DNA from: an uncultured Pseudomonadota bacterium
GTDB lineage: Bacteria > Pseudomonadota > Gammaproteobacteria > Burkholderiales > SG8-39
Length of the DNA stretch: 36,325 nt
Assembly: GCA_903921325.1 (NCBI GenBank)
Contig: CAIXPL010000012.1
Location: 1 to 36,325 of the forward strand
Reading direction: 5' to 3'
Part shown: positions 1 through 9,693 of the stretch, piece by piece
How the letters are laid out: every line of letters begins with the position of its first letter
Position numbering within the stretch: the first letter of the stretch is position 1
Notes under the pieces: generated by a model
Told to the model about the DNA's origin: nothing
Database searches by the model: none
The model's input: the letters and a program-made list of their open reading frames with translations, nothing else
Translations under genes and position numbers: made by a program

Positions 1-138
<138 letters not shown>

Positions 139-148
139 GATGCGCTCC

Positions 149-2257
<2,109 letters not shown>

Positions 2258-2268
2258 AGCAGATCTCC

Positions 2269-2298
2269 AAAAAACAAGACAAGGGGCAGCCCCTTGTC
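2269..2298 (-). terminator. Terminator-like hairpin (possible attenuator) between rpsG and fusA
   Basis: Plus positions 2278-2286 and 2290-2298 form a perfect nine-base-pair inverted repeat (GACAAGGGG / CCCCTTGTC) with a three-base loop. Read on the minus strand, the hairpin is followed by TTGTTTTTT, the layout of an intrinsic terminator. The fusA ribosome binding site starts directly after the T-run. It could lower transcription into fusA-tuf, or in a readthrough transcript it could affect access to the fusA start. The structure is seen in the sequence; its function is inferred. Confidence 0.7.
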
Positions 2299-2414
2299 GT
2301 CACGCTATCAAGGCAGTCACGCCGCCGGTTGCAATCGCCAGGACTTCATCCCGGCGCAACACGGCCGCTGAAACAGGGCGTACCGGCGACTGCCTGGCGC
2401 CGGTCGGCCAACCG

Positions 2415-2903
<489 letters not shown>

Positions 2904-2919
2904 TCAGTGAGCGGCCGAC

Positions 2920-3297
2920 TCAGGCCTTCTTCGGGCGCTTGGCGCCATACTTGGAACGACTCTGCTTGCGGTCCTTGACGCCCTGCAAGTCAAGACTGCC
3001 GCGAACGATGTGGTAACGCACGCCCGGCAGATCCTTGACGCGGCCACCGCGAATCAGAACCACCGAGTGCTCCTGCAAGTTGTGCCCTTCGCCACCGATG
3101 TAGCTGATGACCTCAAAACCGTTGGTCAACCGCACCTTGGCCACCTTCCGCATGGCCGAATTGGGCTTCTTCGGGGTCGTGGTGTAGACCCGGGTGCATA
3201 CGCCGCGTCGGGCGGGCGAACCACTGAGCGCCGGCACCTTGCTCTTGGCAGGGACACGGGCACGCGGCTTGCGGATAAGTTGGCTGATTGTGGGCAT
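2920..3297 (-). CDS. rpsL: Small-subunit ribosomal protein S12
   Basis: S12 sits at the decoding centre and influences accuracy. The 125-residue product begins [20 protein letters not shown] and carries the conserved blocks [30 protein letters not shown] and KDLPGVRYH. The lysines at the two classic streptomycin-resistance positions (in TTTPKK and in GRVKDLPGV) are the wild-type residues. The ATG is at 3295-3297. It is the first gene of the str operon. It has a leader of about 170 bases from the promoter at 3476-3505, and no rpoC precedes it. Confidence 0.98.
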   Translation of the reverse strand: MPTISQLIRKPRARVPAKSKVPALSGSPARRGVCTRVYTTTPKKPNSAMRKVAKVRLTNGFEVISYIGGEGHNLQEHSVVLIRGGRVKDLPGVRYHIVRGSLDLQGVKDRKQSRSKYGAKRPKKA

Positions 3298-3350
3298 GGA
3301 GCAGGGAATTCCATTACCGCGGACGCATCGAATGCCGCCGCAGAGAAGTC

Positions 3351-3393
3351 AAAAAAAGCGACCCGCGCCGACGGGCAGGACAAGCTGCCTGCC
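3351..3393 (-). promoter_or_regulatory. Candidate attenuator in the rpsL leader
   Basis: Within the rpsL leader the minus strand has a short GC-rich stem, CCCG(72-75)/CGGG(62-65) in the 3300s, with a six-base loop. A run of seven T (positions 3351-3357) follows it after four bases. An upstream inverted repeat, GGCAGG (3388-3393 read on the minus strand) with CCTGCC (3374-3379), shares two bases with this stem, so the two structures compete. This layout resembles a terminator and antiterminator pair. The terminator stem is short, so the call is tentative. Confidence 0.4.
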
Positions 3394-3452
3394 GCTGGCT
3401 CGCGGATCAACGTCCAAAACGGGACTGGTTACCTGCCAGACGTCATCCGGCG

Positions 3453-3464
3453 GGACCGAAGTCC
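3453..3464 (-). promoter_or_regulatory. UUCG-capped hairpin near the 5' end of the str transcript
   Basis: On the minus strand the sequence reads GGAC-TTCG-GTCC. This is a four-base-pair stem closed by C-G around a UUCG tetraloop, an unusually stable RNA fold. With transcription starting near 3469 (inferred from the -10 box), it lies about five bases from the 5' end, where such hairpins can protect mRNA from 5'-dependent decay. Confidence 0.45.
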
Positions 3465-3475
3465 AAAGACTTGGG

Positions 3476-3505
3476 AGTATAGCGTGCTATTTCTGCTGGC
3501 GTCAA
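3476..3505 (-). promoter_or_regulatory. Sigma70 promoter of the str operon
   Basis: The minus strand carries TTGACG (3500-3505) as the -35 element and TATACT (3476-3481) as the -10 element, with an 18-base spacer. Both differ from consensus by one base. Transcription would start near 3469, giving a leader of about 170 bases before rpsL. It is the best-looking sigma70 promoter I see in the window, as expected for a ribosomal protein operon. Confidence 0.85.
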
Positions 3506-3535
3506 CCCAGTTGGCAGAGAAGATTGCACATCGGG

Positions 3536-3559
3536 CCGGCTGCGCAAACGCGCAACCGG
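3536..3559 (-). terminator. Hairpin after the nucleoside-uptake operon
   Basis: A ten-base-pair inverted repeat (CCGGCTGCGC, loop AAAC, GCGCAACCGG on the plus strand, with one G-U pair possible in RNA) lies 18 bases past the stop of the binding-protein gene and before the str promoter. There is no T-run, so it may stabilise the 3' end or assist factor-dependent termination rather than act as a classic intrinsic terminator. Confidence 0.45.
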
Positions 3560-3577
3560 ACCACTGCCACCTTTTGC

Positions 3578-4663
3578 CTACTTCTGTCCGGGCAACTGAC
3601 CCTCGACGCCCTCGACATACCAGTTGACGCTGTCGATCTCCTTGTCGGTGAGCGATTTGCCGGCGGCAACCTTGACCGAGCCATCCTGGCCCATGATGGG
3701 CCCGGTGAACACCTGCATGCCGCCGGCAATCTCCGCTTTCTTGGCGGCAACAATCTTGCGTGCGGTCTCCGGAATGACCGGATTGACATTAACCAGATCG
3801 TTCATGCCTTCGCGAATACCACCCCATACCGTCTGCTTGAGCGGCTTGCCCGCCAAAGCGGCCTCGGCCAGTTTGGTGTAGTAGCCACCCCAGGTCTCGA
3901 TCGCCGAGGCCAGATGCGCCTTGGGCGCATAGGCTGCCATGTCGGAATCCCAACCGAACGCATAGACGCCCTTGTCCTGTGCGGTCTGCAAAGTGGCCGA
4001 CGAATCGGTGTTTTGCAGCAGCACATCGGCACCTTGGCCAATCAGGGCTTCGGCCGCCTGACGCTCCTTGCTCGGGTCATACCAGGTGCTCACCCAAACC
4101 ACCTTGGTGGTGATCTTGCTGTTCACCGACCGTGCGCCCATCGTGTATGCATTGATGTTACGCACCACCTCGGGAATCGGGAACGAGGCGACAAAGCCGA
4201 GCTTGCCGGTCTTTGACATATGGCCGGCAATGATGCCTGCCAGATAAGCCGGCTCATACATGCGCGAGTTGTAGATCGTCACATTGGATGCCGACTTGAA
4301 CCCGGTGGCGTGGTAGAACTCGACTTTGGGGAAGCTCTTGGCGACCTTCAGCGTCGAATCCATATAGCCAAATGACGTGGTGAGAATGATCGTGTTGCCT
4401 TTGGTGGCCAGATCGCGAATCACCCGCTCGGCATCGCCGCTCTCAGGCACGTTCTCGACAAAGCTCGTGCTTACCTTGCTGCCCAGCGCCTTTTCCATGG
4501 CCTTGCGACCCAGATCGTGCGCAAAAGTCCAGCCGCCGTCACCCACCGGGCCGACATAGACAAACGCCATTTTCAATGGATCGGCCGCCTGAGCAGCGCC
4601 CAGCGCGCCCACGCTCAAGGCGATGCTCGCCAGTGCCACACCCAACAGTCTGCTTCGTTTCAT
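3578..4663 (-). CDS. BMP-family ABC transporter substrate-binding protein (probable nucleoside binder)
   Basis: This is the periplasmic solute-binding component of a nucleoside-type ABC importer. Residues 1-27 are a Sec signal peptide ending AQA before ADPLKMAFVYVGPV. The mature part shows the BMP/Med (PnrA-like) pattern: VGDGGWTFAHDLGRKA near residue 40, then NVTIYNSRMYEPAYLAGIIAG and YAFGWDSDMAAYAPKAHLAS. The ATG at 4661-4663 has GGAGAG seven bases upstream. The downstream position after two permeases and an ATPase of the same class, and the Tsx-like channel at the head of the operon, favour nucleosides or purine bases as ligand. The exact substrate cannot be read from sequence. It ends the operon. 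Confidence 0.9.
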   Translation of the reverse strand: MKRSRLLGVALASIALSVGALGAAQAADPLKMAFVYVGPVGDGGWTFAHDLGRKAMEKALGSKVSTSFVENVPESGDAERVIRDLATKGNTIILTTSFGYMDSTLKVAKSFPKVEFYHATGFKSASNVTIYNSRMYEPAYLAGIIAGHMSKTGKLGFVASFPIPEVVRNINAYTMGARSVNSKITTKVVWVSTWYDPSKERQAAEALIGQGADVLLQNTDSSATLQTAQDKGVYAFGWDSDMAAYAPKAHLASAIETWGGYYTKLAEAALAGKPLKQTVWGGIREGMNDLVNVNPVIPETARKIVAAKKAEIAGGMQVFTGPIMGQDGSVKVAAGKSLTDKEIDSVNWYVEGVEGQLPGQK

Positions 4664-4741
4664 GGTTCCACTCTCCGGTTATCGATTCAAAATTCAACTA
4701 CTGTTAGCTATTGCCAGCCTTCACCGCGCCGACACCCTACC

Positions 4742-5665
4742 TCAATCACCATCAAAAAACGGCTTGCCAAGCGCCGCCGGCGCAAACCGGCGCAGCGCCT
4801 GCTGATCGGCCGAGATCGACACCAGAACAACGACGGTTGCCAGATACGGCAAGCTCGCAAGTGCGAATGTCGATACACCCACGCCGACCGTCTGCAACCA
4901 CAACCCGAGCGCTGTGACTCCACCGAACAGCAGTGCGCCGATCGCCACGCGACCCGGCCGCCATGTAGCAAACACCACCAGGGCGAGCGCGATCCAGCCA
5001 TTGCCACTGGTCAGTCCCTCTTGCCACATCTTGAGCTGTGCCAGCGCGTAGTAGGTGCCCGCCAAGCCTGCCATGGCCCCGCCGAACAGCACCGCCGCAT
5101 AACGAATACGGGTGACCTTCAGGCCCAGTGCGCGCGCAACCACGGGCGACTCGCCGACCGAGCGCAAGGCCAGACCGGCGCGGGTACGGGCGAGCAGCCA
5201 TCCGACCGCAATCATGATGACCACGGCGGCGTAGCCCAGGATATTGAGCTCAAACAACGGGCCAATGATGGGCAGGTCAGACAACCAGGGTACGGCGATC
5301 GGCTCGAAGCTCGCCGGTGCACGATATCCGACGTAACCGCGCCCCAGAAAGGAGCTGATACCAGTGCCCAGAATCGTGAGCGACAGACCGGTGGCGACCT
5401 GGCTCGCCTGCAGCGAGATGGTCAACAGCCCGAACACCAGCGCACCGGCCATGCCGGCCAGCAGCCCGCAAGCCACAGCGAGCGGGAGCCCTGCGCCGTG
5501 GGTCACAGCCACAAAAGACGCCAGCGCACCGAGCAGCATCATGCCCTCGACCCCGAGGTTTAACAGCCCGGCCCGCTCGGTCACCAGCTCACCGAGCGCG
5601 GCAATCAGCAAAGGCAGCGCGGCGGCAACCGCACTGGCCACCAGTGGTGTGATCGAGACACTCAT
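4742..5665 (-). CDS. ABC transporter permease, nucleoside type (second subunit)
   Basis: A 307-residue inner-membrane protein of the BPD_transp_2 family, related to the YufQ/NupQ-type permeases that pair with BMP binding proteins. Hydrophobic segments run through the whole length. The family stretch ERAGLLNLGVEGMMLLGAL lies near residues 30-48 and RSVGESPVVARALGLKVTRIRY, the loop likely to contact the ATPase, near 175-196. Its ATG at 5663-5665 overlaps the stop of the first permease in an ATGA junction, so the two are translationally coupled. A 78-base gap separates it from the binding-protein gene. Confidence 0.92.
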   Translation of the reverse strand: MSVSITPLVASAVAAALPLLIAALGELVTERAGLLNLGVEGMMLLGALASFVAVTHGAGLPLAVACGLLAGMAGALVFGLLTISLQASQVATGLSLTILGTGISSFLGRGYVGYRAPASFEPIAVPWLSDLPIIGPLFELNILGYAAVVIMIAVGWLLARTRAGLALRSVGESPVVARALGLKVTRIRYAAVLFGGAMAGLAGTYYALAQLKMWQEGLTSGNGWIALALVVFATWRPGRVAIGALLFGGVTALGLWLQTVGVGVSTFALASLPYLATVVVLVSISADQQALRRFAPAALGKPFFDGD

Positions 5666-6768
5666 TGGCCGTCCCCTCGTGCTGCACTCACGCGCCGGCG
5701 CAGTCGAAATCGCACCAGCACCTCACTGCCCAGAAGAAACATCAGCAGCAATCCCTGGAATACTTCGCTGATGGATTTAGGCAATTGCAATTCGATTTGA
5801 ACTGACTCGCCGCCCAGGTAGAGCAGCGCCATCAGCAGGGCCGCCACCGGCACCGCCAGTGGATTGAACCGCGCCAGCGCGGCAACGATGATTGCGGTGA
5901 AGCCGTACTGCGGGGTCCAGCGATCATTCAACTGTCCGATAGGCCCTGCCACTTCGCTCACACCCGCCAACCCGGCAGCAGCACCGCTCATCAGCATTGC
6001 GATCCAGACGGCACGCGATTCCTTGTAGCCGGCATAACGTGCGGCACCGGGGGCACTACCTGAAACCGCCAACTGAAAACCGGCAAAGGTGCGCTGTGAG
6101 AACACCCAGGCGAGCGGTATCGCGAGCAAGGTGATAACAATCGACAAGTTCAGCCGCGTTCCTTCGAACCAGTCCCAACCGAGCTCGGCCAGCAAGGGAA
6201 ACAGGGCGTTGTCCTCAAACGCCACGGTGAGCGGGAAATTATTGGCTTGCGGGTCCTGCCAGGGGCCGAAGACCAGATATTTGATCAACAGATTGGCCAC
6301 ATAGGTGAGCATCAGACTCACCAGAATCTCGCTGGCGTGAAAGCGCGCGCGGCACCATGCCGTCAGTGCCGCCCACAGCATGCCGCCGAGCGCCCCTGCC
6401 ACGATCATCGAGGGCAGCATGAAGGCACCCCACTGTTGCTGATAGTGGATCGCCAGACCCGTGGCAAACACCCCGCCGATATACATCTGCCCCTCGGCAC
6501 CGATGTTCCATACGTTGGCACGATAGGCAATCGCCAGACCAAGGCCGATCAGACACAGCGGCGAGGCCTTGAGCAGCAATTCGCTCACGCCATTCGGGGT
6601 GGACAGTGGCGCAATGAAGAACTGGTGAAACGCATGCAAGGGATCCTGCCCGAGCAGCGCGAACAACCCCAGTCCGGCCAGCAACGTCAGCAGCACGGCC
6701 TGTAGCGGAGCGATCACCTGCATGGCCTGCGAAGGGGCCGCACGACGGACTAATTCAAAACCGATCAT
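5662..6768 (-). CDS. ABC transporter permease, nucleoside type (first subunit)
   Basis: A 368-residue permease of the same family (YufP/NupP type). It has an N-terminal hydrophobic helix near residues 20-42 and the conserved AYRANVWNIGAEGQMYIGG block near 82-100. The ATPase-facing loop (SAPGAARYAGYKESRAVW) lies near 237-254, and strongly hydrophobic segments flank it. Its start codon (6766-6768) overlaps the ATPase stop in ATGA, with AGGTGAG just upstream as ribosome binding site. It likely forms a heterodimeric channel with the protein encoded at 4742-5665. Confidence 0.92.
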   Translation of the reverse strand: MIGFELVRRAAPSQAMQVIAPLQAVLLTLLAGLGLFALLGQDPLHAFHQFFIAPLSTPNGVSELLLKASPLCLIGLGLAIAYRANVWNIGAEGQMYIGGVFATGLAIHYQQQWGAFMLPSMIVAGALGGMLWAALTAWCRARFHASEILVSLMLTYVANLLIKYLVFGPWQDPQANNFPLTVAFEDNALFPLLAELGWDWFEGTRLNLSIVITLLAIPLAWVFSQRTFAGFQLAVSGSAPGAARYAGYKESRAVWIAMLMSGAAAGLAGVSEVAGPIGQLNDRWTPQYGFTAIIVAALARFNPLAVPVAALLMALLYLGGESVQIELQLPKSISEVFQGLLLMFLLGSEVLVRFRLRRRVSAARGDGQ

Positions 6769-8288
6769 GCGCTCACCTGTAATTCGGGCTGAGAAAATCC
6801 ACCCGCCATCCAGCGCCCAATCTCAGCCGCGTTGGTCGCATGCACGTCGCGCTCGGGTGACAGCCGGCCCGCTGCCAGTACCGCCACGCGGTCACAAATT
6901 TCGAGAATTTCGGTCAGATCCTCCGAGATCACCAGCACAGCGACGCCAGCGGCGGCCAGATCAATGACCCGCTGCCGTATGAGTGCCGTGGCGGCCACAT
7001 CCACACCCCAGGTCGGCTGAGCGAGTATCAGAACCCGCGGCGACTGGGCAATTTCACGGCCGACAATGAACTTCTGCAGATTCCCACCGGACAGGCTTGC
7101 CGCCGGCGCTTCCACTCCCGCGGCACGCACACCATAGTCATCGATACACTTGGCCGCGTATGCGCGTGAGCGCTCGGGTACCACAAATCCATGGGCGACC
7201 AGTCCCTCACCATAGGCAGTCAACAGCGCATTCTGCGCCAGACTCATCTCGGGCACTGCTCCGACGCCAAGACGCTCCTCGGGGACAAAGGCGAGCCCGC
7301 GTGCACGCCGCTCGGCCGCGCCGAGACGGCCAACCGGGAGGTCGCCGAGCATGATCGCCTGTGCGCTCAACGGCACCGCACCAAGCAGCGCTGCCAGCAA
7401 TTCGGTTTGTCCGTTGCCTGAGATGCCGGCAATGCCGAGCACTTCACCGGCATGGACACGAAATGAAATCGAGCGCAGGGCCGTGCCGAACGGACCATCA
7501 GCCGGCACATCCAGCCCGGCCACCTCCAGGGCCACCGCACCTTCGGATTTGGCACGACGTTCGGTCTGAGGAAAACTGCGCCCGATCATCAGCTCGGCCA
7601 AACCCGATTCGGTCTGCACACGCGGATCGACCGTACTCACCACGCGTCCGCCGCGAATGATGGTGGCGCGGTCGCACAGGCGCCGAATCTCATCGAGCTT
7701 GTGACTGACGTACAGAATCGCGGTGCCTTCGGCGGCCAGCCGCCGCAAAGTGACAAACAATTGATCAATCGCCTGCGGCGTAAGCACCGAGGTCGGCTCA
7801 TCCATGATCAGCAATCGGGGAGACTGCAGCAGGCAGCGCACGATTTCAACCCGCTGCCGTTCGCCTACCGACAAGCGATGAACCGGCTGCCACGGATTGA
7901 CCGGAAGTCCGTAGCGCGTGGAGACTTCGGCCACCTGATTGGCCAGGACACGCAAGGGCGTATTCCCCCCCAGCGCCAGTGCCACATTTTCGACAACGGT
8001 CATGGACTCAAACAGCGCGAAATGCTGAAACACCATGGCGATGCCACGACTGCGCGCAGCGATCGGTGAATCTATGGTGACGGATTCGCCCTGCCATTCG
8101 ATACGTCCGGCATCGGGCTGGACCGCGCCAAAGATCGCTTTCATCAGGGTCGACTTGCCGGCCCCGTTCTCGCCAAGCACTGCGTGGATTTCGCCAGCTC
8201 GGACGTCAAGATCGACCCCTGCGAGCGCCTGAACGGTCGCATAGGTCTTGGTGATGCCGGTCAGTCGCAACAGCTGTATATCGCTCAT
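6765..8288 (-). CDS. ABC transporter ATP-binding protein, two-domain (nucleoside/sugar type)
   Basis: A 507-residue fusion of two nucleotide-binding domains. The first is canonical: Walker A GENGAGKST near residues 39-47, signature LSVGERQR near 140, Walker B LLIMDEPTS near 160. The second has the degenerate Walker A usual for this class (GISGNGQTE near 291) with signature LSGGNLQK near 400 and VLILAQPTWGVD near 418, so probably only one site hydrolyses ATP efficiently. This tandem layout is typical of the YufO/NupO, RbsA and MglA group. It follows the Tsx-like gene by 87 bases, which contain a strong hairpin. Confidence 0.93.
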   Translation of the reverse strand: MSDIQLLRLTGITKTYATVQALAGVDLDVRAGEIHAVLGENGAGKSTLMKAIFGAVQPDAGRIEWQGESVTIDSPIAARSRGIAMVFQHFALFESMTVVENVALALGGNTPLRVLANQVAEVSTRYGLPVNPWQPVHRLSVGERQRVEIVRCLLQSPRLLIMDEPTSVLTPQAIDQLFVTLRRLAAEGTAILYVSHKLDEIRRLCDRATIIRGGRVVSTVDPRVQTESGLAELMIGRSFPQTERRAKSEGAVALEVAGLDVPADGPFGTALRSISFRVHAGEVLGIAGISGNGQTELLAALLGAVPLSAQAIMLGDLPVGRLGAAERRARGLAFVPEERLGVGAVPEMSLAQNALLTAYGEGLVAHGFVVPERSRAYAAKCIDDYGVRAAGVEAPAASLSGGNLQKFIVGREIAQSPRVLILAQPTWGVDVAATALIRQRVIDLAAAGVAVLVISEDLTEILEICDRVAVLAAGRLSPERDVHATNAAEIGRWMAGGFSQPELQVSA

Positions 8289-8310
8289 CAGAGGCTGGCC
8301 CCAACATGAC

Positions 8311-8335
8311 TCCGGGCACCGCTGGGGTGCCCGGA
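8311..8335 (-). promoter_or_regulatory. Perfect stem-loop between the channel gene and the ABC genes
   Basis: TCCGGGCACC and GGTGCCCGGA form a perfect ten-base-pair stem around a five-base loop. No T-run follows on the minus strand, so full termination is unlikely. In this position such a structure commonly protects the upstream message or partly blocks transcription, giving more channel protein than transporter. That role is inferred. Confidence 0.55.
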
Positions 8336-8375
8336 GGATAGGAGTCTAGCTGTAATGACTGGATTCAGGTGAGGC

Positions 8376-9287
8376 TCAGAAATGAGCTTCTGCTTCGAGC
8401 TGCCAGACGCTGGCCGAGGCACCCGAAAAGGTGTTTGCATCGGTACCGAACTTGTTGTGCCAGTACTGGTAGCCGGGGCCGACATAGAAGGTTTCTTTCT
8501 TGCCAGCAAAGCGGCCGACGTCAAACAGGAAACCCAGCTCGGTCAGGAACTCAGGCTTGGTCTCCGTACCGTTGTAGTCCTTGCCCTTGGGCCCGGTGTA
8601 AGTAGCCCAGCCCTGGAACTTCGCGCCGACTGAGGCGACCGGGAACATGAACGCGGTGGACAACTGGTAGCTGCTGAAACTGATGTCAGGCTGAGGATTG
8701 CTGCCGTAGTTGGCGAACTGATTATGGTTGTGCTCATAGTAGTACGTGACCGCCGCAGTCAAGAACCCGGACGGAACCGCGAACTGGAACGAAGGACCAA
8801 CCATATACTTGCGCACTGCCGGGGCAATACCGCCGTCCTTGGCGTTGAAATCAAACCCAGCCTTCAGACCGACGTCCTTGACCGGACCGAAGGACATGTC
8901 TTTCGCGAACACCTTGCCCAGGCTCAGATTATGCGCATAGGCTACGTACACTTCATTGGCGCCGCCGCTACCGGTGTAGCCGCTGCCCGTGGACGAACCG
9001 CAGCACACCAAAGTGGCCTTGTCAGCCATATTGGAATGCAGCATGTCGACGTTGAAGAAGTTCGTACCATAGGCATATCCGCTCACGTGCTGGAGCTGGA
9101 TGATTTCCTTGGTGATGTTGCCCTGGTTGGGCGACCCGGGGGGTTGCGGTTCTTTGAAGGTGGTGCCATAGCGAAACCCGATGAAGGTATCGCTCCAGTC
9201 GGCAGCCTGTACCGACTGGGCGGTCACCGCGCACAGCCCGAGGGCAAGCGCAGAGCTCGCCAGGAGTCTTGTTACAAATCTGTTCAT
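8376..9287 (-). CDS. Tsx-like nucleoside-specific outer-membrane channel
   Basis: A 303-residue outer-membrane beta-barrel candidate. It has a clear signal peptide (MNRFVTRLLASSALALGLCA, cleavage after SVQA), an early WSDTFIGFRYGTTFKEP segment similar to the Tsx family N-terminus, and alternating hydrophobic strands rich in Tyr and Phe. The terminal residue is Phe, as usual for Bam-assembled proteins. Two adjacent cysteines (VCCGS, near residue 95) are unusual for a barrel. The ATG has GGGAG about ten bases upstream. It is the first gene of the nucleoside ABC operon, which supports a role in passing nucleosides across the outer membrane. Confidence 0.82.
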   Translation of the reverse strand: MNRFVTRLLASSALALGLCAVTAQSVQAADWSDTFIGFRYGTTFKEPQPPGSPNQGNITKEIIQLQHVSGYAYGTNFFNVDMLHSNMADKATLVCCGSSTGSGYTGSGGANEVYVAYAHNLSLGKVFAKDMSFGPVKDVGLKAGFDFNAKDGGIAPAVRKYMVGPSFQFAVPSGFLTAAVTYYYEHNHNQFANYGSNPQPDISFSSYQLSTAFMFPVASVGAKFQGWATYTGPKGKDYNGTETKPEFLTELGFLFDVGRFAGKKETFYVGPGYQYWHNKFGTDANTFSGASASVWQLEAEAHF

Positions 9288-9354
9288 TTAGTTGAATCTC
9301 CCTGATGAAGGTAATAGCGCCCCGGGCCGAATGCAGGCGCATGGATTGGCTATA

Positions 9355-9370
9355 AGCGAGATTCGTGCCC
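9355..9370 (-). promoter_or_regulatory. Sigma54 (RpoN)-type promoter for the nucleoside-uptake operon
   Basis: The minus strand reads GGGCACGAATCTCGCT, against the consensus TGGCACG-N4-TTGCW. Ten of twelve defined bases match, and the essential GG and GC doublets are present at the correct spacing. Transcription would begin near 9345, about 57 bases before the start codon. I see no convincing sigma70 promoter for the channel gene. No RpoN-dependent activator gene is in the window. Confidence 0.6.
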
Positions 9371-9478
9371 AATGGCGCCAACCCGGACGTTGCAGACCTT
9401 CTACGGCGAGACTAAATGCAGAAAACTTGCAATCCAAACGGCTGCCAGGTGAGCGTTCCTGCCCTAGCACACAAATCT

Positions 9479-9526
9479 TGCACCATTATGACGCACTTGA
9501 AAAGCAAGTCGCACTCATTTGCGCCA
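9479..9526 (-). promoter_or_regulatory. Two NtrC-like binding sites upstream of the sigma54-type promoter
   Basis: Site one, 9479-9495 (TGCACCATTATGACGCA), matches ten of twelve defined positions of the NtrC pattern TGCACY-N5-RGTGCA. Site two, 9510-9526 (CGCACTCATTTGCGCCA), matches eight. Their centres are 31 bases apart, about three helical turns, like the paired enhancer sites at enteric glnA. They lie about 140 and 170 bases upstream of the inferred start near 9345, a normal distance for NtrC. Confidence 0.45.
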
Positions 9527-9693
9527 CCGACGTCGGTCAGGTTTCCGCCCTTGGCGTGGCCAAAAAGGTCACGTACGCCGCCCTGAAGTCCGGGCAATTG
9601 TGCCGGGCCCTGCGCAATTCAGAACGGTCACGCATGCGTCACTACAAGGTCGGCGCCGGTGGCGGGCGGAACAGCGGGTATGGTGGCCGGTGT

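Larger units (their letters stand above)
9288..9693. other. 406-base intergenic control region between the PucG-like gene and the channel gene
   Basis: No convincing protein gene is seen here. The short open frames lack ribosome binding sites and family similarity. It holds the sigma54-like promoter (9355-9370), two NtrC-like sites (9479-9526) and an eight-base-pair inverted repeat at 9596-9619 (one G-U pair, no T-run). That repeat may mark the 3' end of the aminotransferase transcript. Confidence 0.6.

Noticed and set aside
9462-9482. Possible second sigma54 promoter (TAGCAC...TTGCA)
   Set aside because: The distance between the two elements is two bases too long and the GG doublet is missing.
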